Shown here: positions 35,822 to 45,400 of the stretch, one piece after another | How positions within the stretch are numbered: the first letter of the stretch is position 1 | Layout: each line of letters begins with the position of its first letter | Assembly (NCBI GenBank): GCA_036383895.1 | Contig: DASVNK010000027.1 | Span: forward strand, 1-64,000 | Reading direction: 5' to 3' | Length of the DNA: 64,000 bases | Source: DASVNK01 sp036383895 | GTDB lineage: Bacteria; Verrucomicrobiota; Verrucomicrobiia; Limisphaerales; SXQI01 | The notes under the pieces: model-generated | What the model saw: only the letters and a program-made list of their open reading frames with translations | The model's database searches: none | What the model was told of the DNA's origin: nothing | Program-made: the position numbers and the translations under genes

Positions 35822-36249
35822 TGGATATCTCCGCCCTCAATCGAGACGTGCGCGCTTCCGAGCTTCCTTTGGAACGTCTCGCCACGTCGAAAGAGATACC
35901 TCAGGACGCCAAGATTCAGGAAGTGAGCCGCCAGTTCGAAGCGGTTCTTCTCCGCCAGATCCTCAGCCAGGCGCAAAAACCAATGTTCAAATCGTCGTCA
36001 GTGGGTGGCGGCGGGAGCACGAACGCAATTTACCAGGACATGGTTACGCAGCAGCTCGCCGATCGCATCAGCCAGGGCGGTACGTTCGGTTTTGCCAAAG
36101 TTTTGGAGCAACAGTTATCCGTCCAAATTGCCGATAAGAAACAAGAAGCGACGAAAGCGGCCACGGCTCCAGAATCGACTCCTTCGATGGATGCCCCGCC
36201 GACAAAGAAATTTATCTCCTGCCAGATTCAGCCCGGTAAACGTGTATGA
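35821..36249 (+). CDS. flgJ: FlgJ-type rod-binding protein (N-terminal domain only)
   Basis: 142 residues. The rod-binding FlgJ domain is present: SRQFEAVLLRQILSQAQKPMF, YQDMVTQQLADRISQGGTFGFAKVLEQQL. It caps and promotes rod assembly in the periplasm. The C-terminal muramidase domain of proteobacterial FlgJ is absent, so cell-wall opening must be done by another enzyme. The C-terminus is Ala/Thr/Pro-rich. It starts one base inside flgI and overlaps flgN by four bases. Confidence 0.85.
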   Translation: MDISALNRDVRASELPLERLATSKEIPQDAKIQEVSRQFEAVLLRQILSQAQKPMFKSSSVGGGGSTNAIYQDMVTQQLADRISQGGTFGFAKVLEQQLSVQIADKKQEATKAATAPESTPSMDAPPTKKFISCQIQPGKRV

Positions 36250-36740
36250 CAGAATTCGTGGAGAAACTGATCAGCGCCCTGCGCGAAGAACTCCAGCAAT
36301 ACGGCGAGATGCTCGCGCGCCTCGACGACCAGCAGGAGCTCGTGATGCGCCGCAAGCCCGCAGAACTGATGGAGACCGTGCCGCTCGTGCAGAACCAATC
36401 CGCGGTCCTCACCCAGGCCCGCGAAACTCGCTTCGCTTCGATGAAGGCGCTCTGCAGTTCGCTCCGTCTTTCTTCGGAAACGACCTTCAAGGATCTGCTC
36501 CCGAATCTTCCCGCGGATTATCGTCCACTGCTGGAAGCGCTCGTCGAGGAAAACAACGAACTCCTCCAGCGCATTCATCAACGCGCGCGCCAAAATCACG
36601 TTCTTCTCTCCCGCACCGTCGAATCAATGCAGAACGTCATCAATTCTCTCGGCATTCATCGACCCACCGCTGTCTACAACGACAACGGCTCAGTTTTCAA
36701 CACCTCAGCCCGTCCTGCACTTTACGAAGCTGTCTGCTAA
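36246..36740 (+). CDS. flgN: FlgN-like flagellar export chaperone
   Basis: 164 residues, helical throughout (ISALREELQQYGEMLARLDDQQELVM, LEALVEENNELLQRIHQRARQNHVLLSRTVESM), the layout of FlgN. In the cytoplasm FlgN keeps the hook-filament junction proteins FlgK and FlgL unfolded for export; its position directly upstream of flgK supports this. It overlaps flgJ by ATGA. Sequence conservation in this family is low, so the call rests on shape and context. Confidence 0.75.
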   Translation: MTEFVEKLISALREELQQYGEMLARLDDQQELVMRRKPAELMETVPLVQNQSAVLTQARETRFASMKALCSSLRLSSETTFKDLLPNLPADYRPLLEALVEENNELLQRIHQRARQNHVLLSRTVESMQNVINSLGIHRPTAVYNDNGSVFNTSARPALYEAVC

Positions 36741-36743
36741 GTT

Positions 36744-38138
36744 ATGGCCGGACTTTTCGACACTTTAAATCTCGGTTCGCGTTCGCTTTCCACTTACCGC
36801 AAAGCGATCGACGTGACGGGTCACAATCTCGCCAACGTCAACACCGAGGGCTACACCCGCCAGCGTCTTCAGATTGGCACGACGACCACCGACGGCGGCC
36901 CGTTCGGCCCGCTCGGCAACGGTTCCGACGCGGTGCAAATCACGCGTCTCTACAGCCAGGCGACCGCGAAGCAACTGCAAACCGAAGCCAGCATCCAAGG
37001 CTCGCTCGATGCGAAGCACGATGCCCTGCAACAAGCTTTGGTGTTCCTCCAGGAATCGATCGATCGCAACGGCGCAAACGGCACCACCACCAAAGGACTT
37101 TCTCAGGGCCTATCCGACTTTTTCGCCGCCGCGCAGAATGTCGCGACGAATCCCGGCTCAATCGAGCATCGTCAGGTGTTTCTGCAAAAAGCGCAGGAAC
37201 TCGCCACGAAATTCAACACGACCGATTCGCGGCTGGATTCGCTGAATGAAGGGATCAATGAGCGCATCTCCTCGGAAGTGACCGAAGCCAACGGTCTCCT
37301 CAACGAGATCGCCAAGCTGAACGAATCGATCGTCGGAGAAGAAGCTCTTTCCACCGGATTCGCCAACGACCTGCGCGACACACGCCAGCTAAAAATGGAA
37401 GCTCTCGCCAAGCTGGTGAAGTTCGAAGCCGCCGAGCAGGAAAACGGCGCGATCAACATTTCCGTCGCCGGAAATCTCCTCGTCGATGGTCGCGAAGTCG
37501 CCAACTCGCTCGAGACGTTCGATGACAGCGGCAGTCTTCAAGTTCGAGTCGCCGGCCAAAGCGCCGCAGCCGGGCTCACTGGTGGATCCATCTACGGCTC
37601 GATCAACGTCCGCGATGGCGAACTCGCCAATCTCCGCGGCCAGGTCGATCTGCTCGCTTCCACTTTCATCTCTGAAGTGAACGCGGTTCATCGCACCGGC
37701 TTCAGTCTCGACAACACCACGGGCGCAGATTTCTTCACCGGCACAACCGCTGGAGACATCTCTGTCAATGCCGCCCTGCTTGGCAATCCCCGCCTCCTTC
37801 AAGCCTCGGGCGTCGCGGGACAGGCCGGGAACAATACCGTCGCGCAAGCGATTGCCAGTTTGAGTGAAACAAAACACGCCGCTCTCAACGGACTTTCCTT
37901 CTCCGGCAAACAAGCGCAATCGATCGCCTCGCTCGGCCAGGATGTCGCTTCCGCCAGATCCGAACTCGCGGATCAACAAACCATCTCGCAATTCGTCCGC
38001 GATCAGCGCGATTCCGTCAGCGGCGTGAGCATCGATGAAGAGATGACGAATCTCATCATGTTCCAGAATGCGTTTCAGGCTTCCGCCAAATTGATTTCCA
38101 TGACCGACGAGATGCTTGCCACCATCATCGAAATGTAA
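36744..38138 (+). CDS. flgK: Hook-filament junction protein FlgK (HAP1)
   Basis: 464 residues. The N-terminus reads FDTLNLGSRSLSTYRKAIDV and TGHNLANVNTEGYTRQR; the C-terminus has GVSIDEEMTNLIMFQNAFQASAKLISMTDEML, both diagnostic. The central D1 region has the FlgK pattern of paired helices (ELATKFNTTDSRLDSLNEGIN). It joins hook to filament at the cell exterior. It begins 3 bases after flgN. It is slightly shorter than the E. coli protein, with less of the outer domain. Confidence 0.93.
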   Translation: MAGLFDTLNLGSRSLSTYRKAIDVTGHNLANVNTEGYTRQRLQIGTTTTDGGPFGPLGNGSDAVQITRLYSQATAKQLQTEASIQGSLDAKHDALQQALVFLQESIDRNGANGTTTKGLSQGLSDFFAAAQNVATNPGSIEHRQVFLQKAQELATKFNTTDSRLDSLNEGINERISSEVTEANGLLNEIAKLNESIVGEEALSTGFANDLRDTRQLKMEALAKLVKFEAAEQENGAINISVAGNLLVDGREVANSLETFDDSGSLQVRVAGQSAAAGLTGGSIYGSINVRDGELANLRGQVDLLASTFISEVNAVHRTGFSLDNTTGADFFTGTTAGDISVNAALLGNPRLLQASGVAGQAGNNTVAQAIASLSETKHAALNGLSFSGKQAQSIASLGQDVASARSELADQQTISQFVRDQRDSVSGVSIDEEMTNLIMFQNAFQASAKLISMTDEMLATIIEM

Positions 38139-38150
38139 GTGAGGTAAAAA

Positions 38151-39086
38151 ATGCGCGTCACTTCGAACAACTTCTCGGAAAATCTCATCACGAATTTCCA
38201 CGCCATCGCGCGCCGCCAACTGACGCTCCAGGACCAAATCGCCACCGGCCAGCGTATCAAGGACGCCAGCGACGATCCTTTCGCCGCGCACCAGGTGCTC
38301 CAACTGCGCGACGACATGGCCGCGAATACGCAGTATCAAAAGAACATCGGTGTTCATCAGGAGTTCGCGACGGTCACCCATGGCCTGATGCGCAATCTCC
38401 AAAAGGTTCTCGATCGCGCGCAGGAAATTGCCACCACCGTCGATGATCTCGATTCTCCTGAAAGTCTCAAAGACTACGCAGGCGAAGTAAACGAGCTGCT
38501 CAATCATGCGGTTCATCTCGCCAACGCGCAGCATCGCGGCGAATACGTCCTCGCCGGCATGAGCACCGATACGAAACCTTTCACCACCACCGAGAACGCT
38601 TCAAAGCAAGTCACCGCAGTTTCATTCACCGGCACAAACAATACCGCCGAAAGTGAAATCGGCGCGGGCGTGCTGGTTTCTTCGCGAGTTCCAGGCGAAA
38701 ACCGCGGCGGCAGCGGCGAAGGCGGGCTCATCGCCGACACGCAAACCGGCGCCGACATTTTCGCGCACTTGATCGCGCTTCGCGACCAACTCGCCAGCGG
38801 CGACGTTGCCACGATCCACTCCACCACTCGCGCGCAACTCCAAGCCGACGAAGACAACGTTCTCTCGCACATGGCCCAGAACGGCGCCTTGCAAGCGCGC
38901 CTGGAAAGCTCCCTCGCCGCAAACAAAGACGAGAATCAATCACTCGATAAAGAAATTTCCAATCGCGCGGATGTCGATCTCCCCGAAGCGATTATTAAAT
39001 TGAACCAGCAGCAGACCAATTATCAAGCCGCGCTCCAAAGCGCTTCGTCGGTAATGAACATGAGTCTGCTCACGTTCCTGCGTTGA
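38151..39086 (+). CDS. flgL: Hook-filament junction protein FlgL (HAP3)
   Basis: 311 residues; ATG 38151 has GAGGT upstream. It has the flagellin-like N-terminus (MRVTSNNFSENLITNFHAIA and LQDQIATGQRIKDASDDPFAA) and C-terminal helix (LPEAIIKLNQQQTNYQAALQSASSVMNMSLLTFL). It is the second junction protein between FlgK and filament. It is the last gene of the flgF cluster, followed by 180 bases without a gene. Confidence 0.92.
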   Translation: MRVTSNNFSENLITNFHAIARRQLTLQDQIATGQRIKDASDDPFAAHQVLQLRDDMAANTQYQKNIGVHQEFATVTHGLMRNLQKVLDRAQEIATTVDDLDSPESLKDYAGEVNELLNHAVHLANAQHRGEYVLAGMSTDTKPFTTTENASKQVTAVSFTGTNNTAESEIGAGVLVSSRVPGENRGGSGEGGLIADTQTGADIFAHLIALRDQLASGDVATIHSTTRAQLQADEDNVLSHMAQNGALQARLESSLAANKDENQSLDKEISNRADVDLPEAIIKLNQQQTNYQAALQSASSVMNMSLLTFLR

Positions 39087-39235
39087 TTCAGTCCGAAGTT
39101 TTTCGTGTAAGTAGTAGTAGGAATAGTTTTCCCGCGAGGAGGGAACCAGAACCAAATTACCGCTCCGGCGCTTGAAAAGCGTGGCGTATTCTTCGTTTCA
39201 CGCCATTTTTCGGCAATTTCTGCTCTTTTTCCGGC

Positions 39236-39251
39236 TGGCATGCCCGTTGCT
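39236..39251 (+). promoter_or_regulatory. Sigma-54-type promoter of fliW-csrA-fliC
   Basis: TGGCAt-gcccg-TTGCT: GG at 39237-39238 and GC at 39249-39250 are exactly 10 bases apart. The predicted transcript start is near 39262, about 5 bases before the fliW ATG at 39267. Confidence 0.65.
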
Positions 39252-39266
39252 TAACGCCTTTCGGAA

Positions 39267-39704
39267 ATGAATACAGCAGAACTCGAAGCTGACACCGCAG
39301 TGAGCGCAGACGGCCAAACCGTCATTCATCTCCCTTCCGGTCTCCTCGGTTTCGAACAGGTCAAACGCTACGTGCTCGCTTCCACTCCCGGCGAGGAACC
39401 GTTCCAATGGTTCCGCGATCAGAGCAACCCGAGCCTCGCGTTCATCGTCATCTCGCCCTTTGAAGTCCTCCCGAGCTACGCGCCGGATCTTCCCGCCGAG
39501 GATGTCAGTTATCTGAATCTCGATTCGCCCGAAGATGCGCTGCTCCTAAATATCGTCACCCTGCGCAAAGGCGGCCGCGCCACGGTGAATCTCAAAGGGC
39601 CGATCGTCATTAATCGTTTTTCGCTCATCGGCAAACAAGTCGTCATTGCCAACGCCGGCGATTACTCCGTCCAACACCCTCTTCCAACCGAAGCAATCGA
39701 ATAA
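39267..39704 (+). CDS. fliW: Flagellar assembly factor FliW
   Basis: 145 residues. The FliW pattern is clear: IHLPSGLLGFEQVKRYVLAS, PFQWFRDQSNPSLAFIVISP, YLNLDSPEDALLLNIVTL and a C-terminal NLKGPIVINRFSLIGKQVV. FliW binds both flagellin and CsrA: when free flagellin is exported, released FliW titrates CsrA and lifts repression of flagellin translation. Here the three partners are adjacent (fliW-csrA-fliC), which fits this partner-switch. GGAA immediately before the ATG gives an unusually short ribosome-binding distance. Confidence 0.93.
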   Translation: MNTAELEADTAVSADGQTVIHLPSGLLGFEQVKRYVLASTPGEEPFQWFRDQSNPSLAFIVISPFEVLPSYAPDLPAEDVSYLNLDSPEDALLLNIVTLRKGGRATVNLKGPIVINRFSLIGKQVVIANAGDYSVQHPLPTEAIE

Positions 39705-39728
39705 ACCCTTAACCCCACAGAGCCTGCC

Positions 39729-39989
39729 ATGCTCATATTATCCAGAAAACCAGGGGAAACCGTTGTGATCGATGGACGCATCCGCGTGAAGATCATGCGC
39801 GTGGAAGGGGACGTTGTGAAAATCGGCATCGATGCGCCAGCCGATATTTCAATTCATCGCCAGGAAATCTACGACGAAATCCAGCGCAGCAATAAAGAAG
39901 CGGCGACTCCGGATCAACCAGTCGTTCCAAAAATTTCTCGCAAGTCTCAGTTCAACAAAGAAACAAACACTCTGCTAATCGCTAAATAG
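39729..39989 (+). CDS. csrA: Carbon storage regulator CsrA
   Basis: 86 residues. MLILSRKPGETVVIDGRIRV and IGIDAPADISIHRQEIYDEI are diagnostic; CsrA binds GGA loops in mRNA leaders as a dimer. The RNA-binding start (LILSRK) and the VHRxEI-like strand (IHRQEI) are kept. The C-terminal ~25 residues (basic, Asn/Lys-rich) form an extension beyond the usual ~61. It lies between fliW and fliC, 24 bases after fliW and 22 before fliC. Confidence 0.95.
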   Translation: MLILSRKPGETVVIDGRIRVKIMRVEGDVVKIGIDAPADISIHRQEIYDEIQRSNKEAATPDQPVVPKISRKSQFNKETNTLLIAK

Positions 39990-40011
39990 CAATCGGGAAA
40001 CAAGGATCGTT

Positions 40012-40815
40012 ATGGTCATCAATACAAACATCAGTTCGCAGACAGCAGCGAGCAACCTGCAACAAAGCCAGGCCGCTCTTGCTCGATCGCTCGCCCGGCT
40101 CAGTTCCGGCTCGAAGATCGTCAGCCCCGCGGATGACGCTGCCGGTTTGGCAGTCGCCACGCGGTTGGATGCCGAAGTGAATCGCCTGGGTGCCGCCCGT
40201 TCCAACGTCGGCAACGCCATTTCGTTCACGCAAACGCAGGACGGTTATCTCAAGAAGATCGGCAGCGCGCTCCAACGCATGAGCGAACTGACCATCCTCG
40301 CGCAGGACGTCACCAAGTCCGACGCGGACCGTTCTCTCTACGATGCGGAATTTCAACAACTCGGCGCTTACATTACCGAAGCGCGCAACAAAACTTTTAA
40401 CGGCGTCTCGCTCTTCTCCGCGACCACGCTCGATGTCACGACGGATGGCGATGGCAACAGCTTTGCCATGGGCGGAATAGATCTGACGGTCGCTCCTTAT
40501 GCCGGCGCACTCGGGTCGAACATCACCACTCGGGCGAACGCCGCGACTGCGCTCACCACCGTGAATACCGCCATCACGCAGCTCTCTGAAGACCGCGCTC
40601 AACTCGGCTCGCATCAGGCGCGCCTCACCTACACGCAAGACCAGCTCACGGTCAGTAAAGAAAATCTCACCGCGGCCAGCTCGCGCATTCAGGATGTCGA
40701 CATGGCTGAGGAATCCACTACTTATGCCCGCGAGAACATCCTCGTGCAGGCCGGCACCGCCATGCTCGCGCAAGCAAATCAGGTGCCTCAAAGCGTCCTC
40801 CGCTTACTACAGTAA
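40012..40815 (+). CDS. fliC: Flagellin
   Basis: 267 residues, a short flagellin consisting of the D0/D1 ends with almost no outer domains. The N-terminus reads MVINTNISSQTAASNLQQSQ and LARLSSGSKIVSPADDAAGLAVA; the C-terminus has AESTTYARENILVQ-type helix and ANQVPQSVLRLLQ. It forms the filament. The 22-base leader has AAGGA as ribosome-binding site, whose GGA is a possible CsrA target. It is followed by a strong terminator at 40857. Only one flagellin gene is seen in the window. Confidence 0.95.
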   Translation: MVINTNISSQTAASNLQQSQAALARSLARLSSGSKIVSPADDAAGLAVATRLDAEVNRLGAARSNVGNAISFTQTQDGYLKKIGSALQRMSELTILAQDVTKSDADRSLYDAEFQQLGAYITEARNKTFNGVSLFSATTLDVTTDGDGNSFAMGGIDLTVAPYAGALGSNITTRANAATALTTVNTAITQLSEDRAQLGSHQARLTYTQDQLTVSKENLTAASSRIQDVDMAEESTTYARENILVQAGTAMLAQANQVPQSVLRLLQ

Positions 40816-40856
40816 TTTCGGTTCCGTTAGTTTGGTTAGGGTTAGGGTTGTTCCTC

Positions 40857-40888
40857 AAACCCCGGTTGTGCAAGCAGCCGGGGTTTTT
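40857..40888 (+). terminator. Rho-independent terminator of the fliW-csrA-fliC operon
   Basis: AAACCCCGG (40857-40865) pairs with CCGGGGTTT (40878-40886). The stem extends three more pairs inward to a TGCAAG loop and is followed by TT. It lies 42 bases after the fliC stop. Confidence 0.88.
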
Positions 40889-40934
40889 CATCGAACAGCC
40901 CCCCTATGAACTCTCTGGCACGAGTGCAGTCCGA

Positions 40935-41306
40935 CTAGGCGCCGGTTCTCGCTGCCCAATCCAGCCAAAACGTGAAATCTGTTTTCCGCCGCTGTGAGTA
41001 CAGCGTTTCCGGTGGCACTTGCCATCCATTCGATCGCATCGTCTCGACAAATTCCTCAGGAAGAATCACCGCGTGGCATTCGATATAATGAGCGAGGCCT
41101 TCCGGCCACTTCCATTCTCCGTCGGTGAAATCTTTTGAGCCGTTGTAATCACCTTGCTTGCAGCGGAACCGACAAGTCGACCAGCCGCAGTAAGCGTCGG
41201 AGTGAATCTGCCCAGGAACAGGTTCCCACCGATTCGCGTCATGACCGCTTCGAAGATAATTCAGTATGCTCGGCAGTTCTCCGGCCTGCCAACCTTTCCG
41301 CACCAA
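40935..41306 (-). CDS. Conserved hypothetical 123-residue protein
   Basis: Function unknown. It has a compact, Trp-rich sequence (MVRKGWQAGELPSILNYLRS; EWKWPEGLAHYIECHAVILPEEF; VETMRSNGWQVPPE) with two conserved-looking cysteines in CGWSTCRFRCKQGD that might bind a metal. The 'WPEGLAHYVExHxVxLPxEF' pattern is familiar from uncharacterised bacterial proteins, but I cannot name the family. It faces the fliC terminator. Confidence 0.6.
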   Translation of the reverse strand: MVRKGWQAGELPSILNYLRSGHDANRWEPVPGQIHSDAYCGWSTCRFRCKQGDYNGSKDFTDGEWKWPEGLAHYIECHAVILPEEFVETMRSNGWQVPPETLYSQRRKTDFTFWLDWAARTGA

Positions 41307-41405
41307 TCTCTGCGGTCGAGGGCAACGGACGAAGATCCCGGTCGCCGCCGACCAAAATCCAACTGCCTTAAACGGTGGTAGCGCTTCCGTACTCGTCGTC
41401 CTTTC

Positions 41406-41893
41406 TCAGTGCTTCCCCTCTTTCACGACCAGCATCCGTTCAATCCACGCGAGGAACACCGCCGACAATACGAAGGTGATATGAATAACTGCCACATAAC
41501 GACCGCCTGATTTTCTTTCGGCACTTCGATGAAGGTTTTCAGCAAATGGATCGATGAGATCCCGATCAATGCAGTCGCCAGCTTCACTTTCAACACCCCG
41601 GCGTTCACATGCGAGAGCCATTCCGGTTGGTCTGGATGTCCCTCAAGATTGAGTCTCGAAACGAACGTTTCATACCCGCCAATAATCACCATGATCAGCA
41701 GGTTCGCGATCATCACCACGTCGATCAGTCCCAGCACGATCAGCATCACCTCAACCTCCTCCAGGTGGGCTGCATCCTTCAGCAGGTGCACCAACTCCAG
41801 CATGAAGCGGAACACGTAGACACCCTGCGCCACGATTAGTCCAAAGTACAAAGGGGCCTGCAACCAGCGGCTCAAAAAGATTAAACTTCCCAT
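41406..41893 (-). pseudogene. yqhA: YqhA/UPF0114 membrane protein gene with a frameshift
   Basis: From ATG 41893 the frame encodes a UPF0114-type protein: FLSRWLQAPLYFGLIVAQGVY, IVLGLIDVVMIANLLIMVIIGGYETFVS, LKVKLATALIGISSIHLLKTFIEV. It then departs from the family after VVMWQLFI and stops early at 41423. The expected ending (IHITFVLSAVFLAWIERMLV) is present in the next frame and stops at 41406. One base appears to be lost near 41495 (CAGTT-ATTCATATC). Possible explanations are a real inactivating mutation or a sequencing error. The frame is open upstream to 41962, but homology starts near 41893. Confidence 0.75.
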
Positions 41894-41962
41894 CGCCCGT
41901 TGGTGACTATTCCTCCTCGGTAACTCACTCACGCGAGTTTCTTTAAGGGCAGCCGCGCACAC

Positions 41963-42490
41963 TGTCCAGCCAGACAGGACATTCTTCGGATTTGCATTGA
42001 CCGTCCGCCCCCGATTTGATACGTCGTAACCATGATCACGAACTCCAATTCGTGGTCACTCGAGAATGCCTCGTGCTCGAACAAAAGTTTCGATCTAATC
42101 GAAGCTCCTGTTCGCCCACCTCGCCGGAGTGACCACCGTAAAACTCGCTCGCGCATGTTCTCTGTACATGCGCGATTTCCTTCCGCTTTCCCAGGAACAC
42201 GCGGAACTAAGCGAATTCCACTTACATGCGATGACCCCATTCAGAACTATCGAAGACGCAGTCAGTTCCAAATTTTTCATTCGCCGGAACTGAATCGAGC
42301 ACGCTCTCGGAAAGTTTCAGTCAGGCAAGAAGGCGAATGCCGCGGCGTTAGGTTGCACAATCGGCTAAGTGCCGTGGATAAAACGCTGGCCTTAGGTTCA
42401 ACTTACGTGTGGGTACCGCAACTGCTTTACGTTGCAAAACAGTAGTTTACAAATTTTTCATTCGCTGTAACGCCGATCGGAAACCAAACG
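41963..42490. other. Gene-free interval with a 16-base repeat
   Basis: No convincing gene; the open plus-strand frame at 42032-42445 has no protein-like features. The sequence caaatttttcattcgc occurs twice in the same orientation (about 42269 and 42450), each followed by a similar g-g/t-aac. Confidence 0.55.
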
Positions 42491-45400
42491 CTATTTGTCC
42501 ACAACGGTGACAATCTGTTCCGCGCTATTCGCTCGGATCTCCGGCACATACATCGCATGCGCCACGACCGGCAGCGCGTGGAATTCGCCCGGAACTTCCG
42601 CGCGCGTTTCGTATCGAATCTCCCAGAACCCCTGCGGCAGCTTGTCGACGAACAGCGCCACTTTGCGGTCGCGCAACTCCTGGTAAACCCAGCGCGTGTC
42701 GCCGCTGTAACGCTCGCTCTCCAGCTGCTCGGTGTGAATGTCGCCGCTTGCGTTCGCGGCCATCAGTCCCGCCGCACGCACCCGCCGTGCATACACATTC
42801 TCTCCGCTGCGGATTTCCACCGCTTCAATCCCAGCCGGCTTCAAATCCTCAAACACGAGATACTCGTAATTGTTCTTCGCCTCAATCGTCAGCACCGTCT
42901 CAAGCCGTTCGCCGCTCGGCACTTCATCGCCCGCGCGCAATTCAACTTTCTCGTAAGCGTAACCCTTCAGCAGGGTGGGGACCGCACGCAGCCGATAGTA
43001 CTGCCGCTTCACAAAAATTTCATTCCCGGCCGCCGTGATCGGTTCCTCGAGGCTGAAGTACGTCGCCTCGGCCGCAAAATAAATCGGCGAAGTGCCGCTG
43101 TGCTTCAAAATCCGAATCTGATTTTCACCGTCGCGAATGAGATTCTGCGGCACGTTAAAACGGCTCGGTGCATTGAACACATCGGCATCCGCGAGCTTCT
43201 TCCGTCCAAGCGGAGTCCCATTCACGAATACTTCGTAATCAAGATCCGCCTGCACTTCCTTCGTGACGCGCAGGTAGTCATTGAGCGCGAGCAGCACAAT
43301 GGCCGTATCGCGCGTGTTGCTCCACTGCGCCCCCCGTCGATTTTTGATCAACCAATTAGCCACCGGCTCAACCAATTTGTTCTGCGGATCGATCGCGAGC
43401 AGGGCGCGCAAAGCGAACGCCGTCGCCTCGACCCCACCTTCCGACCAGCGGTAATGAATCCCATCATTGCCCCAATGCGCGGTGGATTGCGCGGCATTGC
43501 TGCTGCCTGCAGACCGTCCGGGGTTGAGTTGGGAACTTGCAGGAGCGTTGTCGATCTGCACGCCATTCTCCAAATTCCGAATAAGTGTCCGCGCTTCCTC
43601 CGCCTTGCCGAGATGATGCGCGCCCAACGCAAACAGGGCGCGGGTGTAAGCGTTGAGGCGGTCGCGGGACGCCCAAAGATTTTCGAACGCCTTGGCCTGA
43701 AACTCTGTCGCGGAACGCGTTTTGTCCGAAGCCGCCTTCACCGCCAATGCGTGCAAAATCCAAGCCTGAAGATCAGGCTGGTTCTCGGCTTCGACGAGTT
43801 GCGTATCGAGCCATGCCGCCGCGCGATCGATGACATCAGCTTTGATTTCGACATTCGCCTCGCGCGCGAGCACCAGTCCCCAGAGCACATACGCCGTCAT
43901 GAACGCATCCGAATCACCTTCCTTCCACCAGCCCCAACCACCGTCGCCATGTTGGAAATCATACAGCCGCTGCAACCCTTTCTGTGTGACATCCGACAAT
44001 TGCTTGAGGTTGTTGCGATCGCCTTTCCGCACGGGAGCATTTGCTTCGATTCCACCGAATGCACGGTTCAGTACCTCTTCGGGTTTAAGCCCAAGATCAC
44101 TCAGCGTCTTTGCGGTGATTGTCGCCGGCAGGAATCGGCTCATTGTCTGCTCCACGCATCCATACGGATAATTCACCAGGTAGGGCAGGGCATCGAGCAT
44201 CGTCACCGCCATGCTCGGCGTTACGGAAACGTTGAACACCGTCGTGCCCGGCTTCCGCTCCGCCGGGATCCGCAACATCGCCAGCAACTCCGAACCTCTT
44301 GTCTTCCCGGACGTCGCAATGAACTTATCAATCCCGTGCTCGTAAACGGTGTAACCACGCTCCATCGAATCCGCGTGACCGCCGCCACGCGCGGTGACCT
44401 TCAGCTTTACCTGACCTGCCTTCCGCGGATGTATAGTCCAATCCGCGCGCCCTTCGGAGTTTGCCGCGATCTTCAACGCCGCGCGTTCGATCTTCGGCAG
44501 ATCAATGCCCGCCGCTTCCAGCGCCGGTGTCACCGTGATTTCCGAATCCGTATTGTTATTGATAATCGCCGAAACCGTGACGGTATCGCCCGCGAGGAAA
44601 AATCGCGGTGCTTGCAGCCGCACAATCAACGGCATCTTCGTGCGCACAGATTCCTGCTCGATCCCGAACTGCGTCGCAGTCGTCACCGCGCGAGCCGTCG
44701 CGCGCCACGTTGTCAGCGAATCGGGATACGTGACCTCAACTCGTGCTTCGCCATTGCGATCTGTTTTAATTCCGGGTTCCCACGCAATCGTCGAACGAAA
44801 ATCACTTCGCACCTGCACGGCAGATTCCTCTCCACCGCCCGGCGCTTGTGCGGCCAGTGTTTCGAAATCCGACACCCCCTCCTGCCGTTCGCTCTTGGCT
44901 TCTTTCGCGAGCGAAAGTTTGGCGCCCGCGAACACGTCCATTTCCGCCATTGCCGGGGCAGCAGCGAGGGAAGCGGTGTCAGCAAGTCCCGAACGAACGT
45001 TTCGCGCGGGGGCATCCGAGTATCGACTCAAGTCACGTCGCTTGGAGGCTCCGGTTGCGTCATAAAAGTAATTCAATCGCCCGGCGCGCGTGTCGCTCAA
45101 CTCATCCCGGGCGAGTTCTTCCTCCGCACGCGGCAACAGCTTGGTGTAGGTCTTGTAATTGAAGGAACTGACGGTCTGCAGAATCGCGTGGCGCTTCTGC
45201 CCGAAGAAAAATTGGCGCGGATCTCCAGAAAGATCTTCGGAGATGTAATAGACCGATTCATCCGCGACGCTCAGGGCCACTTCCGCGGACACCGGTTTCC
45301 CTTCCAAATCGAGCGTCTTGATTTTCCATGTGCCTTTCTCGCCTGGCCGATACTGCTCGCGATCCGGCGTGACACTCAAGTTGAGAAAGTGTTTCACCGG

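Noticed and set aside
37389..38534. Minus-strand open frame of 381 codons opposite flgK/flgL
   Set aside because: It spans two unmistakable flagellar genes and shows no protein features.
39163..39176. Terminator for flgL (cgctt-gaaa-agcg)
   Set aside because: Stem of four to five pairs and no T-run; too weak.
40828..40850. TTAGGG-like telomeric repeat after fliC
   Set aside because: Only about three GTTAGG units precede the terminator; too short to mean anything.
42032..42445. Plus-strand 137-codon gene upstream of the alpha-2-macroglobulin 3' end
   Set aside because: Ser/Arg-rich translation without hydrophobic core, signal or ribosome-binding site.
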